Positions 8,077 to 16,025 of a DNA stretch of 64,000 bases are shown one piece after another; the stretch's first letter is position 1; the number at the start of each line of letters is the position of its first letter. The notes under the pieces were generated by a model that was not told the origin of the DNA, did no database searches, and saw only the letters and a list, made by a program, of their open reading frames with translations. The stretch comes from Teredinibacter turnerae T7901 (GTDB lineage Bacteria; Pseudomonadota; Gammaproteobacteria; Pseudomonadales; Cellvibrionaceae): positions 2,663,125-2,727,124 of the forward strand of contig NC_012997.1 in the NCBI RefSeq assembly GCF_000023025.1. Reading direction: 5' to 3'. The translations under genes were made by a program, and so were the position numbers.

Positions 8077-8330
8077 GCTTTTTTTAAGGAGAATGAGTGA
8101 ATGGATTGCAGATATACGGCAGTCGCTCGAAGATAATATTTTAGTATCTCCTTTTATTTCAATGTGTTAGAGCGATTAGATTAATTGACTGAGATGACCT
8201 GCCGCGCCTGATAATATCAGCTTATCAATTCTACCAACTACAACCACAGCTGCTAATGGTCGCTTGCCAACTGCCTTCGGATTAGCTAAAGTTCGGTAAG
8301 ACATATTCTTACGCTCTATAGAGGTAACCT

Positions 8331-8582
8331 ATGGCTGACACCATTACATTCAGACCAACCGACGAACAAGGCGGTTTCATTGAAGGGCTTATTAAATCTG
8401 GTGACTTTGCCAGCCAGAGCGAGGTGATACGTGCTGGTATTCGGTTATTGCAAGAGCAACAAGCCTCTTCAAAGCTTGCAGAGCTAAGAAAGCTGCTTCA
8501 AGAAGGAGAAGACAGCCCAGTTGTTGAAAATTGGAGCGCCGATGAATTCATTGAAAGGATGAAGAAAAAGCACGATGCCTGA
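8331..8582 (+). CDS. parD: ParD-type antitoxin (ribbon-helix-helix)
   Basis: An 83-residue type II antitoxin. The N-terminal half is a ribbon-helix-helix with SGDFASQSEVIRAGIRLLQE, the hallmark of the ParD/CC2985 family, and the charged C-terminal tail would wrap the toxin. The ATG is preceded by AGAGG. It overlaps parE by 8 bases, the usual coupling. ParD proteins normally repress their own promoter, which would lie in 8250-8330. It lies within the island and is probably an addiction module. Confidence 0.88.
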   Translation: MADTITFRPTDEQGGFIEGLIKSGDFASQSEVIRAGIRLLQEQQASSKLAELRKLLQEGEDSPVVENWSADEFIERMKKKHDA

Positions 8583-8889
8583 TACACCTTCATTTTTCGT
8601 CCACGAAAAGGCCGATTCTGATCTGGAGGTGATATTTGATTATAGTGTGGAGCGCTTTGGCTTCAGTCGTGCAGTTAACTATGTTCGGGCTATAGAGGCG
8701 ATGTTCAACGAGTTGGCTTCCAATCCCGGCAGTGGAAAATCATTCGACCCACATCGACCTCACTACCTACTCAAGCGGGTTGAATCCCATTTCATCTATT
8801 ACGGTGTTTGCGAAAACGGTATCGAGGTATTCCGGATCTTACATGAGCGAATGCTTCCAAGTCGCCATCTTACCGGGGATTTGTCATAG
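8575..8889 (+). CDS. parE: ParE-type toxin
   Basis: A 104-residue RelE/ParE superfamily toxin. Visible signatures are ADSDLEVIFDYSVERFG near the start, the helix pair AVNYVRAIEAMFNELASNPGSGK, and the C-terminal strands HFIYYGVCENGIEVFRILHERM. ParE toxins poison DNA gyrase. It is coupled to parD by overlap, and full length. Its stop codon is next to an integrase remnant on the other strand. Confidence 0.88.
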   Translation: MPDTPSFFVHEKADSDLEVIFDYSVERFGFSRAVNYVRAIEAMFNELASNPGSGKSFDPHRPHYLLKRVESHFIYYGVCENGIEVFRILHERMLPSRHLTGDLS

Positions 8890-9057
8890 CCTGCTTTTAC
8901 GACCCATTATTTTCCCACTTATCGGCAGCAACTTTCCCTGCACCTTAGAACCATCCAAAAAATCCGCCCGCCACTGCATCATCTCGCGGCGCTGACCCAA
9001 GTCATTCTGACGACTGTCACCGCAGCTATCATTGAACACATGCCAGCTGCCTTCGGG
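8884..9057 (-). pseudogene. Tyrosine recombinase C-terminal remnant (copy A)
   Basis: After an in-frame TAG at 9058-9060, the minus strand stays open for 57 codons and contains GQRREMMQWRADFLDG followed by a short tail with GKLLPI. The QRR-MMQW-ADFLDG pattern is typical of the last residues of tRNA-targeting (P4-type) integrases. No catalytic R..HxxR..Y motifs remain. A second related remnant lies at 10045-10160. Both sit in front of the tRNA-Leu gene, as expected for traces of earlier island insertions. The identification rests on a short motif. Confidence 0.45.
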
Positions 9058-9240
9058 CTAGCGGACAGACACGGGCCTATTTTCCGTAGCTCGCCCGCTT
9101 ACACCACGCTTATCCGACAAGCAAAATACCCTTAAAAATCAACACGTTAAGTTATATCAATCAAATCAGAAAAGAATGTCATGTATTGGGCAATATGCTA
9201 AGATTATACGAAATGCTGGGTTCAATATAGCGAGTCAGAC

Positions 9241-9411
9241 ATGAGAACAGTATCCCTCGAGGCCAAAAAGGCTTATGCGAGAAAAAGCCGATCCAGTAAC
9301 TACCGTGCAAGCCTCAAGCTTGAAGGTTTTACAGTCTCTAGCTCTCCCTCTAAAACGACATCTTCTAAAGCTAAAGTCCTCGCAAAATACGCAAAAACAG
9401 CGAAAGCTTAA
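9241..9411 (+). CDS. yhfG: YhfG-family Fic antitoxin
   Basis: A 56-residue basic protein. The block SSNYRASLKLEGF (residues 18-30) matches the YhfG/FicA family and contains the inhibitory Fic motif (S/T)xxxE(G/N) as S24-LKL-E28-G29. In class I Fic systems this motif, carried by the small partner, plugs the active site and blocks AMP transfer. The tail is rich in Lys, Ala and Ser. It lies 5 bases before the fic gene, so the two form a co-transcribed toxin-antitoxin pair. An AT-rich promoter region lies at 9130-9230. Confidence 0.82.
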   Translation: MRTVSLEAKKAYARKSRSSNYRASLKLEGFTVSSSPSKTTSSKAKVLAKYAKTAKA

Positions 9412-9416
9412 ACTTA

Positions 9417-10010
9417 ATGGTTGATAAGTATGGTACTGGCGATGACCCTGCTTGTTACCCGGGGACATCCGCACTCAGAAATTTATTAAATATTGAAGAT
9501 GAGGACCTACTCGAAGAGGCTGAAAAAGAAATCAGCTCGATCACTGCCTCTGAAATTGAATTCTCTCCCCCTCCATACGATCTGGCTTATCTACAAGAAA
9601 TACACCGCACCCTATTTGCAGATATTTACAGCTGGGCAGGCGCAATAAGAAGTGTTGATATCAGTAAGGGTGAAACACGTTTTTGTTCAGTAATCAGAGT
9701 TGTGCCTGAAGCTGAAAAGCTTTTTTCTCATCTAAACGCCCTCAATAATTTTACCGAACTGAACCGCGAAGACCTGATAAGTAATGTCGCCGAGTTATAT
9801 GGCGATATAAATATGATCCACCCTTTTCGTGACGGCAATGGGCGAGCTCAACGTATTCTTTTTGAGCATATTGTCATTAATACTGGCTTTGAAATCTCCT
9901 GGAACCATGTCGACAGAGAGGAATGGGTTAATGCGAATATCGCCTCTGTTCACTGCGATTACGCGCCCCTTCAAGCGATATTTGATCGTTGTATAGGCGG
10001 CGAAATTTAA
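9417..10010 (+). CDS. fic: Fic-domain AMP-transferase toxin
   Basis: A 197-residue Fic protein that would transfer AMP from ATP onto a target; FicT toxins of this class modify gyrase and topoisomerase IV. The catalytic motif HPFRDGNGRAQRIL is intact near residue 134, with the catalytic His and phosphate-binding DGNGR. The upstream block LAYLQEIHRTLFADIYSWAG is the usual flap/helix region, and the N-terminal YGTGDDPACYPGTSALRN is typical of the YhfG-partnered subfamily. No inhibitory helix was seen in Fic itself, consistent with inhibition by the upstream YhfG. It appears complete. Confidence 0.9.
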   Translation: MVDKYGTGDDPACYPGTSALRNLLNIEDEDLLEEAEKEISSITASEIEFSPPPYDLAYLQEIHRTLFADIYSWAGAIRSVDISKGETRFCSVIRVVPEAEKLFSHLNALNNFTELNREDLISNVAELYGDINMIHPFRDGNGRAQRILFEHIVINTGFEISWNHVDREEWVNANIASVHCDYAPLQAIFDRCIGGEI

Positions 10011-10044
10011 CAGCCTGATTGACAAATAATTTGTTGATTTCACT

Positions 10045-10160
10045 TCACGAGGCTTCTTCTCTTCGCCACTTGATCGGCACCAGCTTTCCTTGCGCCTTTG
10101 AAGCATCAAAAAAAGATCTGCCCACCACTGCATCAGCTCTCGGCGCTCACCCATGTAACG
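10045..10160 (-). pseudogene. Tyrosine recombinase C-terminal remnant (copy B, frameshifted)
   Basis: The minus strand reads YMGERRELMQWWADLF and then shifts frame in a seven-base T-run (10109-10115 as A's on the plus strand) to continue DASKAQGKLVPIKWRREEAS and stop at 10045-10047. Joined, this matches the C-terminal end of P4-type integrases (ERR-LMQWWAD). It resembles copy A at 8884-9057. No upstream catalytic part is present. Confidence 0.5.
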
Positions 10161-10664
10161 GCCTGATCAGAACGCCCTCTCCACGCAATTTTTTCATCAT
10201 TTCTCAGCTGCCAAGGCTCTATCTGGTCCGCTTGAACAGCGCCTTAATGCGGTGATAGGGCTGCAAAATTGAGAATTCTAGCTTCGACCCTGGCCGCTTT
10301 TCCCAATCGTAATAGGCTTCCACGGCAGCCTGGCCACTGCATAAAACCCACGGACTTCAGAAATATTTTAACGGACTACATTGTGAAATTTGTTCCAGGG
10401 GTAGCCTTGTGCCGACGCAAACCTTGGATTACCTTGAGAATCAAAACCATACCATCTCATTTGCCCTAGATCTTTCGTAGTTATATCAACCGATTCCTTA
10501 GCGGGCCAGCAATGGGGCTACAGGTAAAAACTTGCGGATTTATGCAATTCAAACGGAAATCTTGAGCGGTGGCATCCAAATGGTGAGCAGCCGGTGTGCA
10601 ATATGCAATTTAGGGAGATTTTTTAAGATTTTGTGAGGAGATGCTTACTTGTGACGCTAGGAGC

Positions 10665-10818
10665 GGTGGTGCCCGGGGCTGGGCTCAAGCGCAAGCTTGA
10701 GCGGCTGCAGCACTAAAAAGCGAAGCGTATAAAAAAAGCAGACTGGATTAGTCCGGCTTGGTTGCTACGGAGTAAAATTTTGGAGTTATGCTGAAGGTTG
10801 CTAACAGAAGTTGGGGAT
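10665..10818. repeat. Tandem repeat unit 1 with tRNA-Leu 3'-end copy
   Basis: A 154-bp unit that begins GGTGGTGCCCGGGGCTGG, the 3' end and flank of the tRNA-Leu gene with changes, and continues with a stretch including GATTAGTCCGGCTTGGTTGC. The same order recurs in unit 2. The tRNA-derived start marks it as an old attachment-site (att) duplicate. Confidence 0.65.
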
Positions 10819-10961
10819 GGTGGTGCCCGGGGCTGGGCTCAAGCGGCTGCAGCACTAAAAAAAGCGAAGCGTGCAAAAAGAGCAGACGGGATTAGTCCGG
10901 CTTGGTTGCTACGAAGTAACATTTAACCGCCGAGTTGAAGGGACCTAACAAAAGTTGAGGA
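10819..10961. repeat. Tandem repeat unit 2 with tRNA-Leu 3'-end copy
   Basis: A 143-bp unit, similar to unit 1 (10665-10818), starting with the same tRNA-Leu-like sequence. It lacks a roughly 10-base palindromic insert (AAGCTTGA region) present in unit 1. It ends directly where the true tRNA-Leu 3' end begins. Confidence 0.65.
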
Positions 10962-10963
10962 GG

Positions 10964-11051
10964 TGGTGCCCGGGGCCGGACTTGAACCGGCACGACCTAA
11001 ACGGTCGGGAGATTTTAAGTCTCCTGTGTCTACCAATTTCACCACCCGGGC
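10964..11051 (-). tRNA. leuZ: tRNA-Leu (anticodon TAA)
   Basis: 88 bases including an encoded CCA. The acceptor GCCCGGG pairs with CCCGGGC before A73; the anticodon stem-loop GAGACTTAAAATCTC gives TAA; a long variable arm is present (CCCGACCGTTTAGGTCG) and the T arm is GCCGGTTCAAGTCCGGC. The order pgsA, tRNA-Cys, tRNA-Leu(TAA) resembles E. coli pgsA-glyW-cysT-leuZ. Its 3' end is the apparent insertion point of the island to its left. Confidence 0.97.
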
Positions 11052-11164
11052 TAGATAAAGCCATTAAAGATTCTGGCTTACGGGTTTGTAAGTTCAGCCC
11101 GTTGGGCTTTCTTTGTTAGCTTGCTTGATTAGCAAGCTAGATCTATCGGAAGTGCTAAAACGAC

Positions 11165-11310
11165 CTTCCGTCGGCAAGAGGCCTACAATGCACGCTGCTT
11201 TTGTAATGGAGGCGCGGGTACGGAATCGTACGGGCCGGCCATCCGGCGGCGTGCGGTCTGCAATGCACGCTGCTTTTATAATGGAGGCGCGGGTCGGAAT
11301 CGAACCGGCG
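11165..11310. repeat. Roughly 75-bp tandem duplication of the tRNA-Cys 3' part and flank
   Basis: CAATGCACGCTGCTTTT starts at both 11186 and 11261, and each copy is followed by TAATGGAGGCGCGGGT, that is the CCA end and 3' acceptor/T-arm of tRNA-Cys. Similarity also extends about 20 bases upstream of each. The copy near the true gene is intact; the other (11206-11238) is a degenerate 3' fragment. Confidence 0.75.
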
Positions 11311-11355
11311 TACACGGAGTTGCAGTCCGCTGCATGACCACTCTGCCACCGCGCC
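11282..11355 (-). tRNA. cysT: tRNA-Cys (anticodon GCA)
   Basis: 74 bases with encoded CCA. The acceptor GGCGCGG pairs with CCGCGCC and is followed by T73 and CCA. The anticodon loop within GCGGACTGCAACTCCG gives GCA, and the T arm GCCGGTTCGATTCCGAC is normal. It lies between pgsA and tRNA-Leu. No tRNA-Gly, which often accompanies this pair, was found between 11356 and 11571. Confidence 0.97.
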
Positions 11356-11571
11356 TCATAAACTTTTACTCTCGATTCGTGTAACGGGGTCTCGGTGTAC
11401 ACCGGTTCGAGCAACCGTCTTATTCCTTCTTTCGACGGGTTTTATCTACTCCTCGTCGTAAGGGACGCGAATTGTATAGGATTCCATTCTGAAATCCTAG
11501 CGCAAAACTAAAATTTCTTTTAATTCAGTAGGTTGGCTACTTTTTAAACGGGACTTTCCAGGTTGGCAGCC

Positions 11572-12129
11572 CTACTCGTGCCCTCTCAGGCTGGGCCAGG
11601 CTGCGCGTAAGTATACGAACATCGACCACAGCGTCAGCATCGCGGCAGCATAAAGGGTGATATATCCCACAACATTGATCCAGTAATGGCCTTTTGGGTC
11701 GACCATCAGCAACACCACAATGGCGATAATCTGCAGTGTGGTTTTAACTTTGCCAACAATAGAGACTGCGACTTTCGCCCGTTTGCCCAACTCGGCCATC
11801 CATTCTCTCAATGCGGAAATCACAATCTCCCGGCAGATGATGACGGTGGCAGGCAGGGTGAACCACACGGATGAGTGGCTTTGAATAAGCACCGCTAGTG
11901 CAACCGCGACCATGAGCTTGTCTGCTACGGGGTCCAGGAAAGCACCAAACGGTGTGGTGAGGTTGTATTTGCGTGCAATATATCCGTCCAGCCAGTCGGT
12001 AATACCTGCCAGACCGAACAGCGCTGCGGAGGTAAGAAATCGCCATTCAAACGGGGAGTAGTACACCACCACTAGTAGGGGTATAAATGCGATTCTAACT
12101 AGGGTGAGTTGATTGGCGATATTGAACAT
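11572..12129 (-). CDS. pgsA: CDP-diacylglycerol-glycerol-3-phosphate 3-phosphatidyltransferase
   Basis: An inner-membrane enzyme that makes phosphatidylglycerophosphate, the committed step to phosphatidylglycerol and cardiolipin. The 185-residue length is normal. The CDP-alcohol phosphotransferase motif is intact: DWLDGYIARKYNLTTPFGAF then LDPVADK, near residues 40-67. Several hydrophobic segments fit a polytopic membrane protein. It lies downstream of uvrC in the gacA-uvrC-pgsA-tRNA order common in gammaproteobacteria. Confidence 0.96.
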   Translation of the reverse strand: MFNIANQLTLVRIAFIPLLVVVYYSPFEWRFLTSAALFGLAGITDWLDGYIARKYNLTTPFGAFLDPVADKLMVAVALAVLIQSHSSVWFTLPATVIICREIVISALREWMAELGKRAKVAVSIVGKVKTTLQIIAIVVLLMVDPKGHYWINVVGYITLYAAAMLTLWSMFVYLRAAWPSLRGHE

Positions 12130-12216
12130 GAAGGTACTGCTTTAGCCTGTTAAACGTCGGGGGTTTGCCACACACAGCGATACTACACGCCGCAAAGTGG
12201 GCTATTAGTGTGCACG

Positions 12217-14076
12217 TTACTCACTGTGCAATGCGCTGTAAACCTCTTCAGCCATTTTTTTGCTGATTCCCGGGACTTTTGCCAGATCGTCGATACTGGC
12301 GCGCATTACTTCTTGAAGCCCGCCAAAATAGTGCAGCATTTCCCGTCTGCGCTTGGGTCCAATGCCCGGAATATTTTCCAGCGTAGACGTTCTACGCGCC
12401 TGGTCGCGGCGCTGTTTGTGCCCCGTTATGGCGAAGCGATGGGCTTCATCACGCACTTGCTGTATTAAATGCAGCGCTGGGCTGTCCGCAGCCATTACTT
12501 GCTCTGTGCCGTCAGGTTTCACCAGGGTTTCAAATCCAGCCTTGCGGGTGGTGCCCTTGGCGACACCTAACAAGGTAACTTCCTGGATCCCTAGTTCCGC
12601 CAACACTTCTATAGCTTTGCCAAGCTGCCCCTTGCCACCGTCAATCAGCAACAGGTCTGGCAACTTTTTCCCCTCTTTTTGCAAGCGCGAGTAGCGGCGA
12701 TTAAGTGCCTGCTCCATAGCTGCGTAATCATCACCCGCTGTAATGCCTTCGATGTTGAAGCGACGATAATCTGATTTTCGTGGTCCGTTTTGATCGAATA
12801 CCACGCAGGATGCGACTGTTTTTTCGCCGCTCGAGTGGCTTATATCAAAACATTCGATACGTTCAGGCGCTTCATCAAACCCCATAATTTTTTGCAGCTG
12901 CTCGAATCGCTGTAACAGGGATTGCGCACTATTAAGCTTTGATCGCAGATTAAGCCTTGCGGCCTGCAGCGCCATGGCAACCCACTTAGCACGGTAAGTT
13001 CGCACATTGGATGTAATCTGCACCTGCTTGTTGCTGTTCAGCGCTACGGCGTCACCAATGGCTTTTTCGTCGTCCAGTGCGTGACTAACGATAACTGAGG
13101 GCGGTATATCCATAGATGTTCCGCCAAGATAATGATGACTGATAAACGCGCTGAGCACTGTCGCTTCATCGTTTTCCAGACGATCTTTGGGGTAATAATT
13201 TTTGCTCCCCACCACCCTTCCCTGCCGCACATACAAAATATGCACGCAGGCCGCGCCCGCCTCCGCTGCACAAGCAACGACATCCATATTCATCTGGCCG
13301 GATTCAATCACCTGCTGCGCCTGAACCTGGCGCAACGCAGTAATTCTGTCCCGATAAAGCGCAGCCTGTTCAAACGCGAGATTTGCAGACGCCTGCTCCA
13401 TCGCACCGGCCAGATTCTTTTGCAGGCTATCGTTCTTGCCTTCCAGAAATAGCACGGTTTGCTCTACATCTGCCGCATATTCTCTTTCGCTCACGGCTTC
13501 GACACAGGGGCCGGAACAACGTTCAATTTGATAGAGCAGGCACGGACGCGTGCGATTGCGATACACGCTGTCTTCGCACTGTCGCACACCGAAAGTTTTT
13601 TGCAGGAAGTTGAGACTTTCACGCACTGCACTGACGTTAGGGAACGGGCCAAAATAGCGGCCGACTTTCTTTTTTGCTCCGCGGTGCAGCGCCAGGCGCG
13701 GGTGTGGCTCACCACTGGAAAGGAATATGTAGGGGAAGGACTTATCGTCGCGCAGCAAAATGTTAAAGGGCGGCTTTTGCGATTTAATCAGGTTGTGCTC
13801 GAGCACCAAAGCTTCCGCTTCGCTGGGCGTTACGGTGATCTCGATGTTGCGAATCCGCGACACCAGCGCCTGAGTTTTAATCGTCAGCCCACTATTGCGG
13901 AAGTAGCTAGACACCCGGTTTTTCAGGTTCTTTGCTTTGCCAACGTACAGAATGCCGCCTTCGGCATCGTACATTTGGTAAACCCCGGGCTTGGTGGTCA
14001 GATTTTTTAGGAAAGACGCGGAATCGAAGCTATCCGCGTGGGTGCCGCTGGCGTTTCCGCCGGATTCATTGGACAT
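12217..14076 (-). CDS. uvrC: Excinuclease ABC subunit C
   Basis: The dual-incision nuclease of nucleotide excision repair. The 619 residues contain the GIY-YIG domain (PGVYQMYDAEGGILYVGKAK, about 31-50), a UVR motif near 205-235, the RNase H-like second nuclease domain (ERIECFDISHSSGEKTVAS and LLLIDGGKGQLGKA, about 400-500) and C-terminal tandem helix-hairpin-helix motifs (NIPGIGPKRRREML, KVPGISKKMAEEVY). Its ATG shares one base with the gacA stop (TAATG), so it is translationally coupled to gacA, the classical arrangement. Confidence 0.97.
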   Translation of the reverse strand: MSNESGGNASGTHADSFDSASFLKNLTTKPGVYQMYDAEGGILYVGKAKNLKNRVSSYFRNSGLTIKTQALVSRIRNIEITVTPSEAEALVLEHNLIKSQKPPFNILLRDDKSFPYIFLSSGEPHPRLALHRGAKKKVGRYFGPFPNVSAVRESLNFLQKTFGVRQCEDSVYRNRTRPCLLYQIERCSGPCVEAVSEREYAADVEQTVLFLEGKNDSLQKNLAGAMEQASANLAFEQAALYRDRITALRQVQAQQVIESGQMNMDVVACAAEAGAACVHILYVRQGRVVGSKNYYPKDRLENDEATVLSAFISHHYLGGTSMDIPPSVIVSHALDDEKAIGDAVALNSNKQVQITSNVRTYRAKWVAMALQAARLNLRSKLNSAQSLLQRFEQLQKIMGFDEAPERIECFDISHSSGEKTVASCVVFDQNGPRKSDYRRFNIEGITAGDDYAAMEQALNRRYSRLQKEGKKLPDLLLIDGGKGQLGKAIEVLAELGIQEVTLLGVAKGTTRKAGFETLVKPDGTEQVMAADSPALHLIQQVRDEAHRFAITGHKQRRDQARRTSTLENIPGIGPKRRREMLHYFGGLQEVMRASIDDLAKVPGISKKMAEEVYSALHSE

Positions 14077-14729
14077 TAAGACAAGCTATCGACATCAAGT
14101 AATTTGTGCTTTACCGCGAGCAGAGCCAGCTCTACGTCGCTATTGATGCTGAGTTTATCAAAAATACGGTATCGATAGGTATTGACTGTTTTCGGGCTGA
14201 CGCAAAACGACTCTGCAATTTCGTGAACCCGAGATCCGTTGGCAATCATAATCGCCGTTTGCAGCTCGCGCTCCGACAACGCCTCGAACGGGGAAGCATC
14301 ACCTTTGGCTCCAGAAAACGTACGAAGCGCCAACTGCTGGGCAATAGTGGAACTCATATATAAGTTGCCATTCATTACGGAGTGAACAGCATCGATAATT
14401 TCGTCGAATCCGGCGCCTTTGGTGACATAACCAGACGCACCGGCTTTCATCAACCGCTCCGGGAACAGATCGTCGGACACTGCGGTAACCGCAACCACAC
14501 GGGTATGGGAGCAGGATGCCAGGATTTTACGGGTTGCTTCCAAGCCACCGATGCCTGGCATTTTTACATCCATAAGCACAACTTGCGGCTGCAACTCTCG
14601 AGAGAGGGCTATCGCTTGCTCGCCGGTTTTTGCTTCGCCTACAACTTCGAAACCTTCGACGTCCTGAAGCATGCGTACAATACCCATGCGAACCAGGTCG
14701 TGATCGTCGGCGACCAAAATTCTTGTCAC
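14076..14729 (-). CDS. gacA: Response regulator GacA/UvrY
   Basis: The DNA-binding response regulator of the GacS/GacA (BarA/UvrY) system, which activates small RNAs that titrate CsrA/RsmA. The 217 residues have a receiver domain (acidic pocket DDHD at 8-11, phospho-acceptor Asp in VVLMDVKMPGIGG near 54, conserved Lys near 104) and a LuxR-type HTH (LSERELQTAIMIANGSRVHE and SPKTVNTYRYRIFDKL, 150-200). The start is GTG with GGGGAA upstream. A csrA gene is present at 48661 in this window, so both ends of the pathway are here. Confidence 0.95.
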   Translation of the reverse strand: MTRILVADDHDLVRMGIVRMLQDVEGFEVVGEAKTGEQAIALSRELQPQVVLMDVKMPGIGGLEATRKILASCSHTRVVAVTAVSDDLFPERLMKAGASGYVTKGAGFDEIIDAVHSVMNGNLYMSSTIAQQLALRTFSGAKGDASPFEALSERELQTAIMIANGSRVHEIAESFCVSPKTVNTYRYRIFDKLSINSDVELALLAVKHKLLDVDSLS

Positions 14730-14974
14730 TCGTATTCCCCGTATTCGTCTTTTTTAGTCATGACTTGTATACATGACCGCTTCTTTTTGAAGGATAGAAC
14801 TGAATTTTTGTCCATACATTCAGCGCCAGCCCAATTTACCATTGGTGCTCTTTTCTGCCTAGGGCTGATTCCCGCCGCCGCTGAGAATCGTGTTTTTTTT
14901 GCGCTATGCCAACTAGGCCCGGTTTTGCCCTGCACGCAACTTGCGGGAAACACTGCGGCGTCCTAACAGCAATT

Positions 14975-15598
14975 TCAGCATTGAATGTTACGAAAGGTGA
15001 GGTTTATTCGCGGCCCCACCGATGAAGTGGTTTTTTGAATTGCGTGAACCCAGTTTGCCTGCGTATTTCCCCGCATTATCAGTAAATCGCCATCGCGCAA
15101 TTGAATGTGCCGTGACGATTTTTGCTGCTGATCGAATTTATGTTTTAACGAAAAACGCCGGGTAGCCCCCAAGCTAATTGATGCAATCACGGGCTTTGCA
15201 CCTAATTCTGGCTCATCGTCAGCATGCCAACCGACACTATCAGAACCGTCGCGATAACAATTGACTAACACACTGTTAAAACGTCGCTTGCAAACGGTTG
15301 CAAGCTGCAAATTCAACTCAGCGAGAGCTTTTAGCCAAGGGTGCGGAGGAAAAGATTTGCCTGAATATCGTAGCACCGCGCCTTTATCGCCGTACCAGCA
15401 TTGCAACCGCGGAATGGGAAGTTCTCGCCCAGCAATACGAATCGCCGGCTGTTCCCATTCGCACTCTTGCAACAATAAATTAAACAGTACGCGAGTTTGG
15501 GCCGTTGCAATCCATTGCGGAAAAATATCCAGCCAGGCGTTATCGCCAAGATCAACAATTTCACTGCGGCTTGTATCTGCAAAAATATCCTGCTGCAC
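14975..15598 (-). CDS. alkB: AlkB-like 2-oxoglutarate/Fe(II) DNA dioxygenase
   Basis: An oxidative demethylase for alkylated bases, closest in pattern to the AlkB-homologue 2 type. The 207 residues contain the lead-in NSVLVNCYRDGSDSVGWHAD with the iron ligands in WHADDE (near 125), the third histidine in WVHAIQKT (near 185), and the 2-oxoglutarate-binding RINLTFR (RxNxTxR) at the end. The product recognition loop FNSVLVNCYRDG is also normal. It starts with GTG. It is monocistronic between gacA and a small redox gene; no Ada or SOS box was recognised upstream. Confidence 0.93.
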   Translation of the reverse strand: MQQDIFADTSRSEIVDLGDNAWLDIFPQWIATAQTRVLFNLLLQECEWEQPAIRIAGRELPIPRLQCWYGDKGAVLRYSGKSFPPHPWLKALAELNLQLATVCKRRFNSVLVNCYRDGSDSVGWHADDEPELGAKPVIASISLGATRRFSLKHKFDQQQKSSRHIQLRDGDLLIMRGNTQANWVHAIQKTTSSVGPRINLTFRNIQC

Positions 15599-15624
15599 GT
15601 TGCGCGGTTATCACCTTAAGACAA

Positions 15625-15867
15625 TTAAAAAGTTTGCAGCCAATCCGAAAACTGCTGTTCGTCAAATGGCCAACCGAGCTGCCGCTTTTCATCATCGCCG
15701 AACTGCACAACTGGAATGACCAGTCCGTATTGTTCCAGCAGTTGATCCTTTTCGGCAATGTCGATTTCAGACAATTTAAATGATTTATCCGCCAATACGT
15801 GTTCGATCACGGCTTTCGCCTGCTCGCAGAGATGGCAACCAAGAGTGGAATATAAATAAATGTGCAC
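15625..15867 (-). CDS. Glutaredoxin-like (DUF836) protein
   Basis: A small thioredoxin-fold protein. The redox motif CHLC lies in YLYSTLGCHLCEQAKAVIE near the N-terminus, followed by the cis-proline stretch YGLVIPVVQFG and GWPFDEQQFSDWL. The family is usually about 80 residues, which fits the GTG start at 15867; a longer reading to a TTG at 15918 is possible. It is probably cotranscribed with or near the alkB gene, which ends or starts within about 30 bases. The partner protein is unknown. Confidence 0.8.
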   Translation of the reverse strand: MHIYLYSTLGCHLCEQAKAVIEHVLADKSFKLSEIDIAEKDQLLEQYGLVIPVVQFGDDEKRQLGWPFDEQQFSDWLQTF

Positions 15868-16025
15868 GGCTTTAATCAAGAAGAGAATTTGACGGTTGAA
15901 AAAAGAATCGGGCTTCAATCACCCGAGCGCCCGTGCGCGGCGAGGAGAAGACGTCGCTTTCTGCCGCACACATTGCGAGATATTTCCTGGCTACGCCAGA
16001 AAAATCCGAGACTGAATCATAGCAG

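Larger units (their letters stand above)
10011..10963. other. Island scar between fic and tRNA-Leu
   Basis: About 950 bases without an intact gene. It holds an integrase remnant (10045-10160), a short minus-strand open frame (about 10210-10350, unrecognised, ending IKALFKRTR), and two tandem repeat units carrying tRNA-Leu 3'-end copies (10665-10961). Confidence 0.6.

Noticed and set aside
8176-8304. 42-aa minus-strand ORF upstream of parD
   Set aside because: Open frame, but no recognisable family and no convincing ribosome site; it sits in the likely parDE promoter region.
6350-10160. Integron cassette array with attC sites
   Set aside because: The mix of TA modules and fragments suggested one, but no RYYYAAC...GTTRRRY pairs with proper spacing were found, gene orientations are mixed, and integrase remnants are of the tRNA-targeting type.
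11094-11414. Protein-coding ORFs across the tRNA-Cys region
   Set aside because: The frames are repeats of the tRNA and its duplicate, with no ribosome site; they only arise because the 75-bp unit is duplicated.
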